A stretch of DNA of 64,000 nucleotides from Aquatica leii (taxonomy: Eukaryota > Arthropoda > Insecta > Coleoptera > Lampyridae): contig CM069435.1 of the NCBI GenBank assembly GCA_035610365.1, positions 13,443,123 to 13,507,122 of the forward strand, in the 5' to 3' direction. A program made the position numbers and the translations under genes. Of this stretch, positions 33,240-43,559 are shown in pieces. Numbering within the stretch: the stretch's first letter is position 1; every line of letters begins with the position of its first letter. The notes below the pieces were generated by a model. That model saw nothing but the letters and a program-made list of their open reading frames with translations. It made no database searches and had not been told where the DNA came from.

Positions 33240-33900
33240 AAACAAATATAAAACATACAAAATTAAAAAGTTGAAAAACACCGGAAAAATAGAAGACTGG
33301 TCGCGTAGTAGACGTCCAAGAAAAATTTTCACTAAAGACGACAGTGTAGCGTATAGAAACAGTTTGATAGATCGAATCAAAAACGTGGCCCATTTAATCA
33401 AATCGTAATCTGAGGCCACTGGAGTCGGTATGTGCATTTCAACAGTTAAGAAGCGATTCCAGAGCTTTTGGCTTAAGATTGTCGAGCACGAAAAAAACCA
33501 CTGCTTTTAGAAAGGCAACGTCTTCGCCTGAATTCGATAAAACAGCGTCGTGCTTTAATCTCAAAACAAGGGAGAGCGTTACTATTCACTGATGATAAAT
33601 AATCTTGCAGGAAATTCATACGTTAGACGATTTCCATCTAAATTTGCTCTAAACTGCATACTCCCACCAATAAAGCATCCAAAGTCTGTCACGGTATGAA
33701 GTTGCGTGTATGCTGCAGGTGCTGGTCGCTTACATGTTGTATCTAGTATGATGAATGTCAGTAATTACATTAAGGTGTTAAAGCACCACTCCGCTGTAAC
33801 GTTAAGATTTTTGACTGGGAGACACCAAGTGTACATACGAACATGCGGTTCAACTATCAACGAGAGAACGAACAAAAGTTGATTAACGAGTTGTTATTTT
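33240..33900 (+). pseudogene. Tc1-like transposase relic
   Basis: Broken plus-strand frames match a Tc1 transposase in order: NTGKIEDWSRSRRPRKIFTK, KDDSVAYRNSLIDR, a SEATGVGMCISTVKKRFQ segment (second helix-turn-helix), the damaged first catalytic region near 33590, and GNSYVRRFPSKFAL. Then come HPKSVTV and AAGAGRLHVV, and NYIKVLKHH. The catalytic part after about 33830 is not recognisable. Stops and shifts are frequent. It starts about 70 bp from the beginning of the Tigger frame on the other strand. Confidence 0.7.
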
Positions 33901-34629
33901 AGCAAGGGCAATTAGACTATAAATACAAGCAAAAAATACAAATCACGAACCTGTAGTCTCTTAGGGTTGTTGACACCACAAATAAAAATAAACTGTTCTA
34001 AGAACTGCAAATTTCTTCTAAGCAATTTGCTGACACTAAAAATAAAAATAAATACTAAATAATGTCGGATAACGCGTAGTTAAATTACTGTTATTAAATG
34101 AAGCTGCTATTTTGCACGATCTTTTTGAGTACACTAGATAATACCTCCTCCATTGGATAAAACACAAACGTCTAAACTTCGCCGAAAATTATTCGTTAAT
34201 CGCGTAAATAATTGCACCTTTTGTCTACTGCAAAAAAGAAATCTTACATTTCTATTATATACGGGGGATTTGTATCCTTTTTTTTCACATATCTCCAAAA
34301 AAAATCGTGCCGTTTTTTCCATTCCGACGACCCGTAAAAGTTATATTTAAAAAATCGCAAACGGGGTGACTTGCATGTGGAGGAGCTCTATTGTGCATAA
34401 ACCACATTAATAGAAAACCGGCAGTAAAAGTTACTTTGTTGAATTTTGTAAGGGTTTTATTTATTGCAAACATGCGTGATGTCAAAATTTAGCACTTCAT
34501 TTTGTGTAAAACAATACTCACCTAAAAATAATATTTTGGCACTAAAGTCAAAGTGAAACTTGCTGCAACCACTAACAAAAGTCAAGTCGCGGTTTAAGAC
34601 CAACGTCGGTTAACTGTTGAACTCGTTAA
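33901..34629. other. AT-rich stretch, nothing assigned
   Basis: A short direct repeat around CACCACAAATAAAAATAAA and CACTAAAAATAAAAATAAA (33970-34050) is the only structure seen. No coding family is recognised. It ends at TAA 34627-34629, which is also found on the far side of the following element. Confidence 0.5.
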
Positions 34630-34754
34630 ACATCCCATAGAGGAAAGTACCATAGGCCCAGGCTTGGTCCAGGCTTGGCCCAAGTCTGTACAAGCTTGGG
34701 CCAAGCCTATATGCCAGGCTTAGGCCAACTTTGGAAAAAGTCTGGAATGATAAT

Positions 34755-34945
34755 CATGGCCCAGTCCTGGTCGCTAGGCCTGGGCCATGCTCAGTTGCCA
34801 GACCTGGGCCATGCTTAGTTGCCAGACCTGGGCCATGCTCAGTTGCCAGACCTGGGCCATGCTTAGTTGCCAGACCTGGGCCATGCTTAGTTGCCAGTAC
34901 TGGGCCACGCTTAATTGCTAAAACTAGCTCAAAATTAAATGCCAA
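34755..34945. repeat. 24-bp tandem repeat array, left arm
   Basis: Units CTGGGCCATGC(T/C)(T/C)AGTTGCCAGA repeat in register at least five times, then decay. The period of 24 keeps frames open on both strands (repeating octapeptides such as VARPGPCL), which is a consequence of the repeat and not evidence for a gene. Confidence 0.9.
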
Positions 34946-35689
34946 GAATTAAGCATTAATAAAACAATGGAATAAATAATTGTATGAACGTATTTACACT
35001 TTATTGTTATTACTTGTATTATGTACTATTTAAATTACATAAAGTTTTTTAATTACTATTTAGATCTCGTCTTAAATTATATTAACATTTAGCTAGTACA
35101 GTTATTATTCTCCATCACTAGTTCACATACAGGTTCAACTCATTTTGGCACCTTTTGTTTGATATTTTTTGGTTTTCTGTATCACTAGGGTCATTAACGT
35201 CACTCACACAGCTGATGTTTACACTTTGATTATTTAAACTTTGCCGGTTAACATCTAAATTAGTTGTTTTATTCAAAACTTTTTTGGTTTATTTAACGCA
35301 CGCCATCTTTAAACTCTGAGGTAAGAATCAGACATAATTACTTTTAGTAGCCTCGCCTCGTGATAATTGCGGAGTAAACAAAAGAAATTATATTTAAAGG
35401 TTTTTTCCTTCTAGTTAAAACGTACTAACATTCAATGACTGTATAACTAAATCTCCGAGATTTGATTCATCACCTTTACTACTCTAGCAATGAGAAAAAT
35501 CTTACATTTAACTAACAGATGATGTAAACAAGGATGGCGGTTGCGCTAAACGAAAATACCCGAATCTCGCCATACGTAACCGAACGGCTCAAGTTTCAAT
35601 TCTACACTTTCGATATTATCATAACTCAACTTATTAACCAATTTTTTTTAATTTTTAACATTGAAAAAAATTATTATTGCTATTTTCTT

Positions 35690-36260
35690 GGATAATCCAG
35701 CCTTAGCCAAGGCTGGGTCAACCAGTCTTGAACTAAGCTTGGGTCCCTATGGAATAGAAAGGCTGGGTTATCCAGGCTTGGGCCAAACTTGGATTCTCAT
35801 GGAATGGCCAAGGATGGGTTATACAAGCTTGGGCCAAGCTTGGCTAATAATTTGCATGGCCAAAGCTGGGTCAACCAGTCTTGGCCCAAGCTTGGGTTTC
35901 CATGGAATAGCCAAGGATGGGTTATGCAAGCTTGGGCTAAGTTTGGGTAAGAATTGGCATGGCCGAGGATGGGTCAACCAGTGTTGGACCAAGCTTGGGT
36001 CCCCATGGAATGGCCAAGGCTGGGTTATCCAGGCTTGGCCCAAACTTGGATTCTCATGGAATGGCCAAGGATGGGTTATACAAGCTTGGGCCAAGCTTGG
36101 CTAATAATTTGCATGGCCGAAACTGGGTCAACCAGTCTAGGCCCAAGCTTGGGTCCTCATGGAATGGTCGAGGCTGAGCTACCCAATCCTGGGCCAAGTC
36201 TGGGCCAATACAGGTACGCCAAACTTAGGTTTCCCAGTACTGGCCCAGGTCTGGCCCCGT
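35690..36260. repeat. Higher-order tandem repeat, right arm (period about 257 bp)
   Basis: The block starting GGCTGGGTTATCCAGGCTTG at 35761 recurs at 36018 with the same order of subunits (TGGAATGGCCAAGGATGGG, CTTGGGCCAAGCTTGGC, GGGTCAACCAGTCT). Subunits share GGGCCAAGCTTGG palindromes. The open frames through it follow from the repeat. Confidence 0.85.
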
Positions 36261-36295
36261 TGTCTAACTCTGGGGTTTCCTGTATGGGATGGTAA

Positions 36296-38155
36296 GTGTA
36301 CAAAGAATAATTCCTTAAAATACGATGTAGTTTAGTATGAGACACGTTAGTTGCGCGGCCTATTTCTCTAGTGCTACTTCGTGTCGGAACTTTTACAATT
36401 TACAATATCTGCACATACATCTATTGAAGAAAATCAAATATTAAAGTTTTGATTTTATTGAAAAAATGTATTCTTCCTGTCCTAATACATGGAGTGGTTT
36501 TTCTCGACTACGCTTTTCGTAGGTAAGAAGAACACCTCCAGTTTATTGTTTTTTGTTTATTGAAAGCAATTGTCTATTAAGAATTTGCTCAACCCACAAT
36601 CCACGTGTGGGGTGGAGCTTATAATTGCAGTCACAGTACTTTAAATGAGTATGCCTGTTGTACATAATAAAGAAAATTTAAATTAAATATTATGAAGTAC
36701 GAACACGTTTAAACGAATCACGTAGTATCAACTAAAAAAATTCATTAAAAAATCCATATACAATAAATCAAATTGTCACTCAGTTCTAAGAAAGCTAAAT
36801 TTTGCATTTAATCATCTGAAGTCTTGTTTTACTTACAACCGAAGGTTACAACCAAAGATAAGCGTGATCGTGTACACAAAATATATTTTGTTAAGCTAGA
36901 TCAGTGATAATGTTAAGAAATAAATATTACTATCTGCTTTAATTATTTTATTAACAATTGATTTTGTAGAAAATAGAAAATTAAAGAAAACAATAATTAA
37001 CACAATAAATCAATACGTTTCACGTATTTTACAGCATTTAGCGCATAATTACAATCAACAAACAATTTCGATTTGTTTAGATAGTTAGAATCGGCTGGAA
37101 AAATTTAATTGCAAATATCTCAAAAACGCCGTAAGAAAACTACTGCTTGAGTTTGTAGTCGTATTTTAGATACATACTGTATGTATATTTTCCAACAAAC
37201 TAACACTTTTATTTCACCAAAATAATACAGAAGTAATAAACCAAAATACTACATAAGGTAAACATTTGATCAAGTATTAACACTTACATACAGTCGCGAA
37301 AAAAGTTTAGTTCTCGATTAGCGAAACTTGCTGTAAAACAAATGACTTACTCCTAGTTCCTTGGTAACAGTTGTTACTGCAGTAATATTACTTTCGAGAC
37401 TTTCGATGAGTGTGATCTTACATTCGACAATTTAATTTTAGATACGAACGATACAAATCAACGTCACCAATAATACACATTTTTGCAAGTCGCTGAAAGC
37501 TGAACTATAGACTCGACTGGAGTAAAATATTAATAATGATGTTAAAATAAGTGTGCTTAAGAGTGCTTAATACAAGTAATAAAGTTTAACATAACTAAAA
37601 TCGCTTAAAATTTAGTAGATAATAGAAACGTAGACAAATTAAGTAACAAAGTTATACAAGAATAATATAGGTGAATGATATTAAAACGTAAGGCAAGTAA
37701 ATCACATCAAACGACACTCGACAGATAGCCGCAACTAATCGACGTTCAAATCGAGCCAACACTTGAAGTGATCAACCTCACAGTAATTATACAGCCTAAA
37801 TTGGTCCACTAAGTATGGGACATAATAATTTGACTCGGTGTGTGTTGAAAGGGCCACGAACCTCTGCCAAATTTACTGTAAAGAATTTTAAAGTAGCAAA
37901 ATCAAAATGGCGTCCGGTAGACATTTACCAGTGAGCAATTGACTACAAAGAAAAACAATTTAATTCACTTCAATAAAAAGCCCAAGCTTGCGGCGCAAAA
38001 TTTGCAAGAAACGCAAAACTTTGGAGATAGTTCTGGTCCCAAAAGTTTCTCAAAAGACTTTACCAAATGCTTTATCTTTGCGTTACCAATCGCCGCGTTA
38101 GCTGCAAAAAAAGTCACTACTTAGTATTAGGTATACGTCAATAAAGAATCAATAA
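36296..38155. other. AT-rich non-coding stretch
   Basis: No protein family, terminal repeat or array was recognised. A 61-codon frame at 37939-38124 has no features I can place. Confidence 0.5.
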
Positions 38156-38159
38156 AATA

Positions 38160-38303
38160 TCAAAATAATAACACTTATTTATAGATCAAAAATCCGAACT
38201 TCGAGAACCTCGTAAAGACGTATGATACATTTTACCATTCAGATTTTCGATTCAAAATTGAAAGAAGAATGTGCAGCTAGTTGCTATTTTGTGCACACCG
38301 TGT
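38160..38303. mobile_element. Mariner-type terminus (family shared with 51.9 and 57.7 kb)
   Basis: The last about 145 bp before GTGCACACCGTG|TA match, in inverse orientation, 51868-51985 (shared ATAGATCAAAA, CCGAACTT, GAGAACCTCGT, GAAAGAAGAATGT). Part also matches the end of the DD41D relic at 57690-57788 (TTTTCGATTCA, AAGAATGT). The TA next to the end fits a Tc1/mariner target site. No opposite end was found. Confidence 0.6.
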
Positions 38304-39685
38304 ATATGTTAAAGTAATACTTTTTTTAATACTAGTTTGTAGAATAGACCAAAAGTCATCATCATATGTCACTAACACAATCAGGTTCAAAGTGACCAAT
38401 AACAACATTTAGCCTACTTTACAAATGGCCGATTTTGGCTTCGCTCTTTTATATGCAGTTGATATTAGAGTTAGCGATTCAGAATATTAGTAATAAAGAT
38501 TCTTGCTATGATTACATCAACAATAATTTTTTTGAACGATCAAAAACTTTAGTTTTTAGAGTACTTTTGTCATAACGTTTTCTATAAATTGTGGTAGAAA
38601 ATAAACTATTATTAATTAATTCGCAATTTCATTTTATGTATTGTTACATTAGAGATAAATTAGATGTTACCTAACAGTTTAATGAATAAATTTTCTTTTT
38701 AATTCAAAATTTGCTCATAAAGTATCGGAAAATTAAAAACGTTTCGTAAACCGTTATGTTTAGGTATAGGAAATGTAATATTTATTTGAAAGAGGATATA
38801 CTAAGTCTATATTTGTAGTGGAAACATATGACGTTACATTCAAAATAAGTAAATTATTGTTATTTTTATATTTAAATAATTTTTCTGATTAGTCTTCGTG
38901 AGTTGCGCAACAAACAAGCAATAAATTCATATACCTATCAGCAATTTCCATATACAAGTTTGTTTATTTAAAGTTTTCCTAATGATTTTTTGCCAAAATA
39001 TATATTTTTTTTCAAAAACCGTAAACTAGTATTATGTACTTTTGTTCAATAAAGGTAATATGTTTCATTTCTAAATGCATTACAGCAATATTACGTTATT
39101 CAGTATATTATGTAGAAAGACATGATTTTACTTTATACGGTTTTTAAAAACATCTTTTTATTATGTTAATTTTACACTATATAAAATAATCTGAAAACTT
39201 GTAAAGACTTTGCAATTTTATATAATTAACATAGTTATATAGAACTTCTCGTAGATTTTTATGATTATCCTTTGTTTTTTAAAGTGCAACTTCTTGAAAC
39301 CAAAAAGTTTCAAGTTTATAAGATGAACTGACTAAAATGTGTTTCTAAGGCTAATAAGTAGAATCCTAGCTTCTTAAAAACTATATTTACTGGTACTTTT
39401 TGCAAAAATTTAATTGAAGTAAAGGAAAAATTTAGGTGCCTTATAGAAGCACATTGGGGCAAAACCTGAATATACACGAAGAGTTTTATTGACCAATTTG
39501 AAGAATTTATCGTTAGATTTACAATTGCTTAGATAAAACTACTAGTTAGGGAAACATGTAAATATAATAATGTAAACATTGCACGATTAATTTTCAAAGA
39601 TAATTTGGAGCAATAGTATGCGTGTTAGTACTTGTCGAAAGTTCCATTGGGAGTTGGGTATTTTAGTGACGTTAAAATGGCAAGT
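38304..39685. other. AT-rich non-coding stretch
   Basis: Very AT-rich, with no open frame matching a family and no terminal repeats seen. Confidence 0.5.
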
Positions 39686-39687
39686 AA

Positions 39688-39977
39688 GAAAATTGTTAGC
39701 GGCTTACTGGAGCTATATCGAAAAAAAATGTGTGGCAACTACTGGATGACAGCTACAAAGTGCTAGTTGCTTATTGCAAACAGTTTTTCAAAAAAGCAGA
39801 CAAAGCATTTGCTCAGCAGAAATTACAAAACCTTAGAACAGCTTTTCGGAAAGAATTTAAAAAAAATAGGAGATTCGAAAAGAAGCGTAACTAAATCTGA
39901 CGGTATTTATGTACCCAAGTTGTGGTACTTTGATTTATTTCACCATGATCTGCGTCGCTGTAACACTCTAACATTTT
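39688..39977 (+). pseudogene. MADF (Myb/SANT-like) domain remnant
   Basis: A plus-strand frame reads LLELYRKKMCGNYW, then after one TAG (about 39764) a run ending SDGIYVPKLWYFDLFHHDL. This matches the N-terminal aromatic segment and the hallmark end (VPSLWYFDLLxFL) of an MADF domain, a DNA-binding module of about 85 residues. The middle is recognisable but scrambled by frame changes. MADF proteins are insect transcription factors and are also the accessory protein of PIF/Harbinger transposons. With no other domain visible, this could be either a retro-copied gene piece or a transposon remnant. Confidence 0.65.
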
Positions 39978-39979
39978 AG

Positions 39980-40720
39980 AATTGTAGAGTACACCAAGAT
40001 CTTGAGTGCCCTCTTAATTCCGACCACATATCCAACGTTTGGCTGCGTGTTTAGTTTCCTATCTTCTAATTCTTCTGGCCCATCTTTTATCATCGGAGTT
40101 GATTTTGCATTGACATTGTGCAGCTCAAACTTCAGAAGCATTTTGTTGTTATATGTTTGTTGGCTAACCTTGATCGTTTTGTTGATCAATCTCAATAGAT
40201 ACCCAAAAAATATGAAACTGGTTTTGACACAATCTTGAATTCATTTGTCAATTTAGATAAAAACCACTGAGCATCAGTTTTATTTTTTGCCGCAATAAGT
40301 CCATCGTCGATATATAATTAGCTTACTGGAAGTATATCCAAATAAACTGTGTTTGTATAAAAGAACCAAAACGTTGACTCCAACAACCAGGAGACTGTTT
40401 TAAGCCATACAAGCTCGCAGGCACGACCGGTGCAATCGTCAAAACCTTCTGGTTGTTGCATGTAAATTGTTTAATTAAGTTCACCGTAAAGAAGATAGTA
40501 GATACATCAAACTGCGTAAGAGACATGCCTTCCTCGACTCCAGCTACGATAACGCTTCGAATCGTCAATTTTTGCAACTGGACTGAACGTTCGATTATAA
40601 TCGATACTTTTTTGTTGGTTGAACCTTTTGATCACAAACCTAGCTTTGAATTTATCTGTAGAACCATCGGGATTAGTTTTAATACAATAGGGGAGAGTAA
40701 AAAGGTTTGATACATGTAAC
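39980..40720 (-). pseudogene. Ty1/copia reverse transcriptase relic
   Basis: Minus-strand frames in order: KTNPDGSTDKFKARFVIKRF and IDYNRTFSPVAKIDD (RT motif region 1-2, about 40690-40570), LTQFDVSTIFFTVNLI (about 40530), ALYGLKQSPGCWSQRF (about 40410), a YISTMDLLRQK-like degraded catalytic box (copia YVDDGLI) near 40310, and VSQQTYNNKMLLKF (about 40165). Stops and shifts separate the pieces. Integrase and RNase H are not recognised. No LTRs were found. Confidence 0.8.
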
Positions 40721-40983
40721 GCTGAACTGTATTTTATACTTTGTGTATTCTTCCAACAGGTGTGAAATTTCATACACAAAAAGCTTATTCCTTTCCCGAG
40801 GCCCCCCAATAAAAAAAAGTTAAGAGTATTGCATTTAACAAGTACATACTCGCTTTTTTCAAAAACATTGCAAATGTATCATGTCTCCCTTAGTATGGGA
40901 GGGTTGATACATTAAATAGTACCTACATATACCTAATATAAGTTTCGAAAATTAAAACTAAATAATGAAAAATTATAGTTAAT

Positions 40984-41262
40984 TTACATTCTCATAATTG
41001 GCAACATTAACAGAAAAAGATAATATTCGTTTTGTTCTTGCTGCTCCACCAATGATGGTGGTAATTTTATGACATCTGTCAATGGCACATAGGACCCATC
41101 CGTTATATCTGGATAAATGAAATGGTATACTGGCTCCTTCCTTTTACATCGCATGAAGTTTACCCGACATTCCTCTGCGTTTTTTTCTATATCGAGAACT
41201 TGTTCTACATAGTGTTTGACATTTTTTATTGTCCTAAACGCAACCAATACATAATCATTCAC
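40984..41262 (-). pseudogene. Detached C-terminal tail of a pogo-type transposase
   Basis: A 92-residue open frame reads NDYVLVAFRTIKNVKHYVEQ, then VNFMRCKRKEPVYHFIYPDI and DVIKLPPSLVEQ. It resembles the tail module seen after the DDE domain at 31117-33171 (LVLVKFPTKKTCKYYVGKV). In insect pogo relatives this module reads roughly VLVKF..KK..K.YVG.VL...EVKFLRK...F..PD..D.S.V...DI...LP.P. No DDE domain is attached. The imperfect inverted repeat TGTATCA...TTGATACA at 40872-40910 lies just downstream and could be the element's end. Confidence 0.55.
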
Positions 41263-42470
41263 ATTAATGAGGCCCCAGGTCTGCGCCTAGCACTTTTGGC
41301 GCCTTTGTGCAAATTTAAAATAACGCCCCAAATTTGTACTACGTTCATTTTTATATTTTATAAGTACAAGTCATAAGCCATACACATATTTTTTCATTGA
41401 GGTACATAACATAATTATAAACTTATAGAAAACAGCAATATATTCTAACAGTATCACAACTCGAATTTTTGTATTTTAGTTTCAAATGTAATATATGATA
41501 CTGAGCTGGTCCGTTTATATTAAAATGATAGCAACATTACTTAGTCGGTTTTGCCCCATGGTCGATCTTAAATAATTTTTTGTTTTGAGTTTTGAAGAAG
41601 CTCGTTCTGCGGTAGTAACAAAAACCGGCATTATTAATAAAATATACGAAGTATTATGTCCGTATTAGGAAAAATTGTTAATTGATATATAATTTAAAAT
41701 TTCTTCTGGATACGTAATAACTTTTTCATAAACTTTTGTAAATATTGTAATTCTTTAACAAGTTTCACGGCAGTTTGTCTCGTTCATTGCGAGTTTTGTC
41801 GTTTAATAAATTTTCAACTTTTTGACATAATTCTAATTGTTGGTTTTCAGAATAATTTTTCAATTTATCAATATTCCATAAAAACGCAAACTTATTAGAG
41901 TAAAAACAAAGTAATTAGAATCTCTCATCTACTGATGTTATAGTTACATCTAGAGCATTAAAAAAACAATCAACTTTGAACTTTAAAGTTTCGACGTAAA
42001 TCGGTTCATCGCCACACTCATAATCAAAATGTTTTTTTTATTTTTCGTGGTCTTAGACCTCTTTGTTTTTTTAATTTAGTTTCTATGACTAAGCTGGATG
42101 CTATTTATTTAGCATCAATCAATAGATCATTAAAACCTTTATCGAAGCGATAAGCTTTCAAAAAGTTATTCAAATTATTTAAATGATTACAACACCGAGC
42201 AACATCAAAGTGCGGTTTTTGAATAATGTTAACAATGTTAACTTTACTTAAAATATTATACTACAATATAAGAATGCAAATGAACTCAAAATTTTGAAAT
42301 TTTTTGGCCAAAGATGCAGCCAAATTTTTTACGTTATTTTCAAAGTTTCTTTCACTTATTTCAAACAGACCATCATAACCCTCCCCACGTTGATACCTTA
42401 AAGGAGTTATTGCCTCTGCGTTAATAAATGGCAGTGTGTCATAGTTATTTATGTTTTACGAGCGGTGTGT
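41262..42470 (-). pseudogene. hAT transposase relic (ZMYM1-like), C-terminal half
   Basis: Heavily broken minus-strand frames still give, in order, AKNFKILSSFAFL (about 42300), VLMIY/RFDKGFNDL (about 42140), RGLRPRKIK (about 42050), LVKELQYLQKFMKKLL (about 41750) and FPNTDIILRIFY (about 41670). These match the C-terminal half of ZMYM1/TTF-type hAT transposases up to the start of the dimerisation region. Near 41265-41330 a GGGGC...GCGCAGACCTGGGGCCTCAT end resembles hAT ends of this group. Confidence 0.55.
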
Positions 42471-42589
42471 TATCAATTGTTTGCAATGGAGCTTTGACTT
42501 AGGACAGAAATCTTTAAAAAACCACATACGTTAACATCAAGTTCACAAAGTACAAAATCAAAGCCTCAACTTTCTAGTTCAGGTACAAT

Positions 42590-43230
42590 ATTTTTCATTG
42601 TTATTATATTTTTAGAGTGTTCAGAGGCAGACACTTTAATTATGCTAGAAAGAAGTAATACGCGTTCTTTAGTACGCCAATCATCTTTAAATAAATCTCA
42701 CGAGACACAAAAAAAGAGAAAAAACGACGGTAGTTACATAGCTTTTGGATTTATGAATGCCGATAATTGTGGTCAGTGTGTTTCGTGTAACAAAATTTTG
42801 CCAAACAGTGACCTATATGTTTCCTGCAAAAATGCTTCATCATTTTCATTCTTAGCATCCGGAATATAAAAATAAGACGGCAGATGTCAGCTATCTTCTC
42901 GTCTAAAGTCTTTTGAATTTTCTCTACAAATGGACGAATCCACTGATCTAACAGGACTATCAGTATTGTTGGAATTTGTACAGTATCAATACGAGCATGT
43001 TATAAAAGAGGATCTACTTATTTGTAAGCTGTTAGAAAGTAACTTTACAGAGGCTGCAATATTTAATGTTATTAACAACTATTTTTGCGAAAATGAATTA
43101 CCATGGAATCATTGCATCGATGTTTGCACTGATGTAGCAAAATCGATGGTAGGAAAAACTGCAGGAGATGTTGCAAGGATCAAAGAAATTGCTAAAAATT
43201 GTAGTAATCACTGTATAATTCACGGCTAAG
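42590..43230 (+). pseudogene. hAT transposase-derived relic, BED finger and start of catalytic domain
   Basis: The frame at 42642-42869 has KKRKNDGSYIAFGF and the zinc-finger half CGQCVSCNKILPNSD. The frame at 42930-43229 reads MDESTDLTGLSVLLEFVQYQ, CKLLESNFTEAAIFNVI, then DVCTDVAKSMVGKTAG and NCSNHCIIHG. This is the DESTD...TDGA...HCxxHR order of the Buster/SCAND3/ZBED5-like hAT group, with the first catalytic Asp (DESTD) and second (CTDVA) present. The sequence decays after HCIIHG, and the LINE-A 3' tail follows. Confidence 0.8.
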
Positions 43231-43559
43231 CTGTGAAAAATTAACGTTTCCTCTTAAAACGTTATTTGTTGCCTAAGCTTACAAATTTGTTCGTGCTTTA
43301 CAATTACTACCTTACATTCTGTATTTACATTTACATTCTATTTACATATTTTTTAAAATGCATTTCATTATCCCTGCTTTCTTCTCAATTTTTTCCTCCT
43401 TCTCCATACTTTTTCCATCCACTCCGCTCCATTTCCGTTTTCGTCTAAGATTTCTTCTATTTTCATAACCTCTTCTCTTAATTCACCGCATTTCTCTCTC
43501 ATGTGGATAAGGTCCTCTGTCTTTTCTCCACATAGTCTGCACATCTTTTCATCTTTTTT

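Larger units (their letters stand above)
34630..36292. mobile_element. Foldback-like element with tandem-repeat arms (1,663 bp)
   Basis: The ends are inverted: ACATCCCATAGAGGAAA at 34630 and, reverse-complemented, CCATCCCATACAGGAAA ending at 36292. TAA flanks both ends (34627-34629 and 36293-36295). Inside each end is a block of GGCCCA/TGGGCC-rich repeats. The left block (about 34650-34950) contains at least five 24-bp units with the form CTGGGCCATGCTTAGTTGCC. The right block (about 35690-36260) contains 55-60-bp subunits arranged in a higher-order repeat of about 257 bp. The centre (34960-35690) is AT-rich and non-coding. The 3-bp TAA duplication fits PIF/Harbinger; the architecture fits foldback elements. 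The superfamily is uncertain. Confidence 0.65.

Noticed and set aside
34731..34952. An array of 24-bp repeats considered as CRISPR or as a repeat protein gene
   Set aside because: The units are directly abutting with no unique spacers, the context is eukaryotic, and open frames on both strands follow from the period being a multiple of three.
35661..36295. Long open frames with GWVNQ/LGPSLG-type repeats
   Set aside because: Produced by the tandem DNA repeat of the foldback arm; open in several frames on both strands.
37939..38124. A 61-codon open frame as a small host gene
   Set aside because: No homology recognised, no flanking signals, and length within chance expectation for this composition.
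40872..40910. Hairpin TGTATCA...GGGAGGGTTGATACA as a terminator or structured RNA
   Set aside because: Eukaryotic context and no gene ending there. More likely a fragment of a pogo-type end, and too short to claim.
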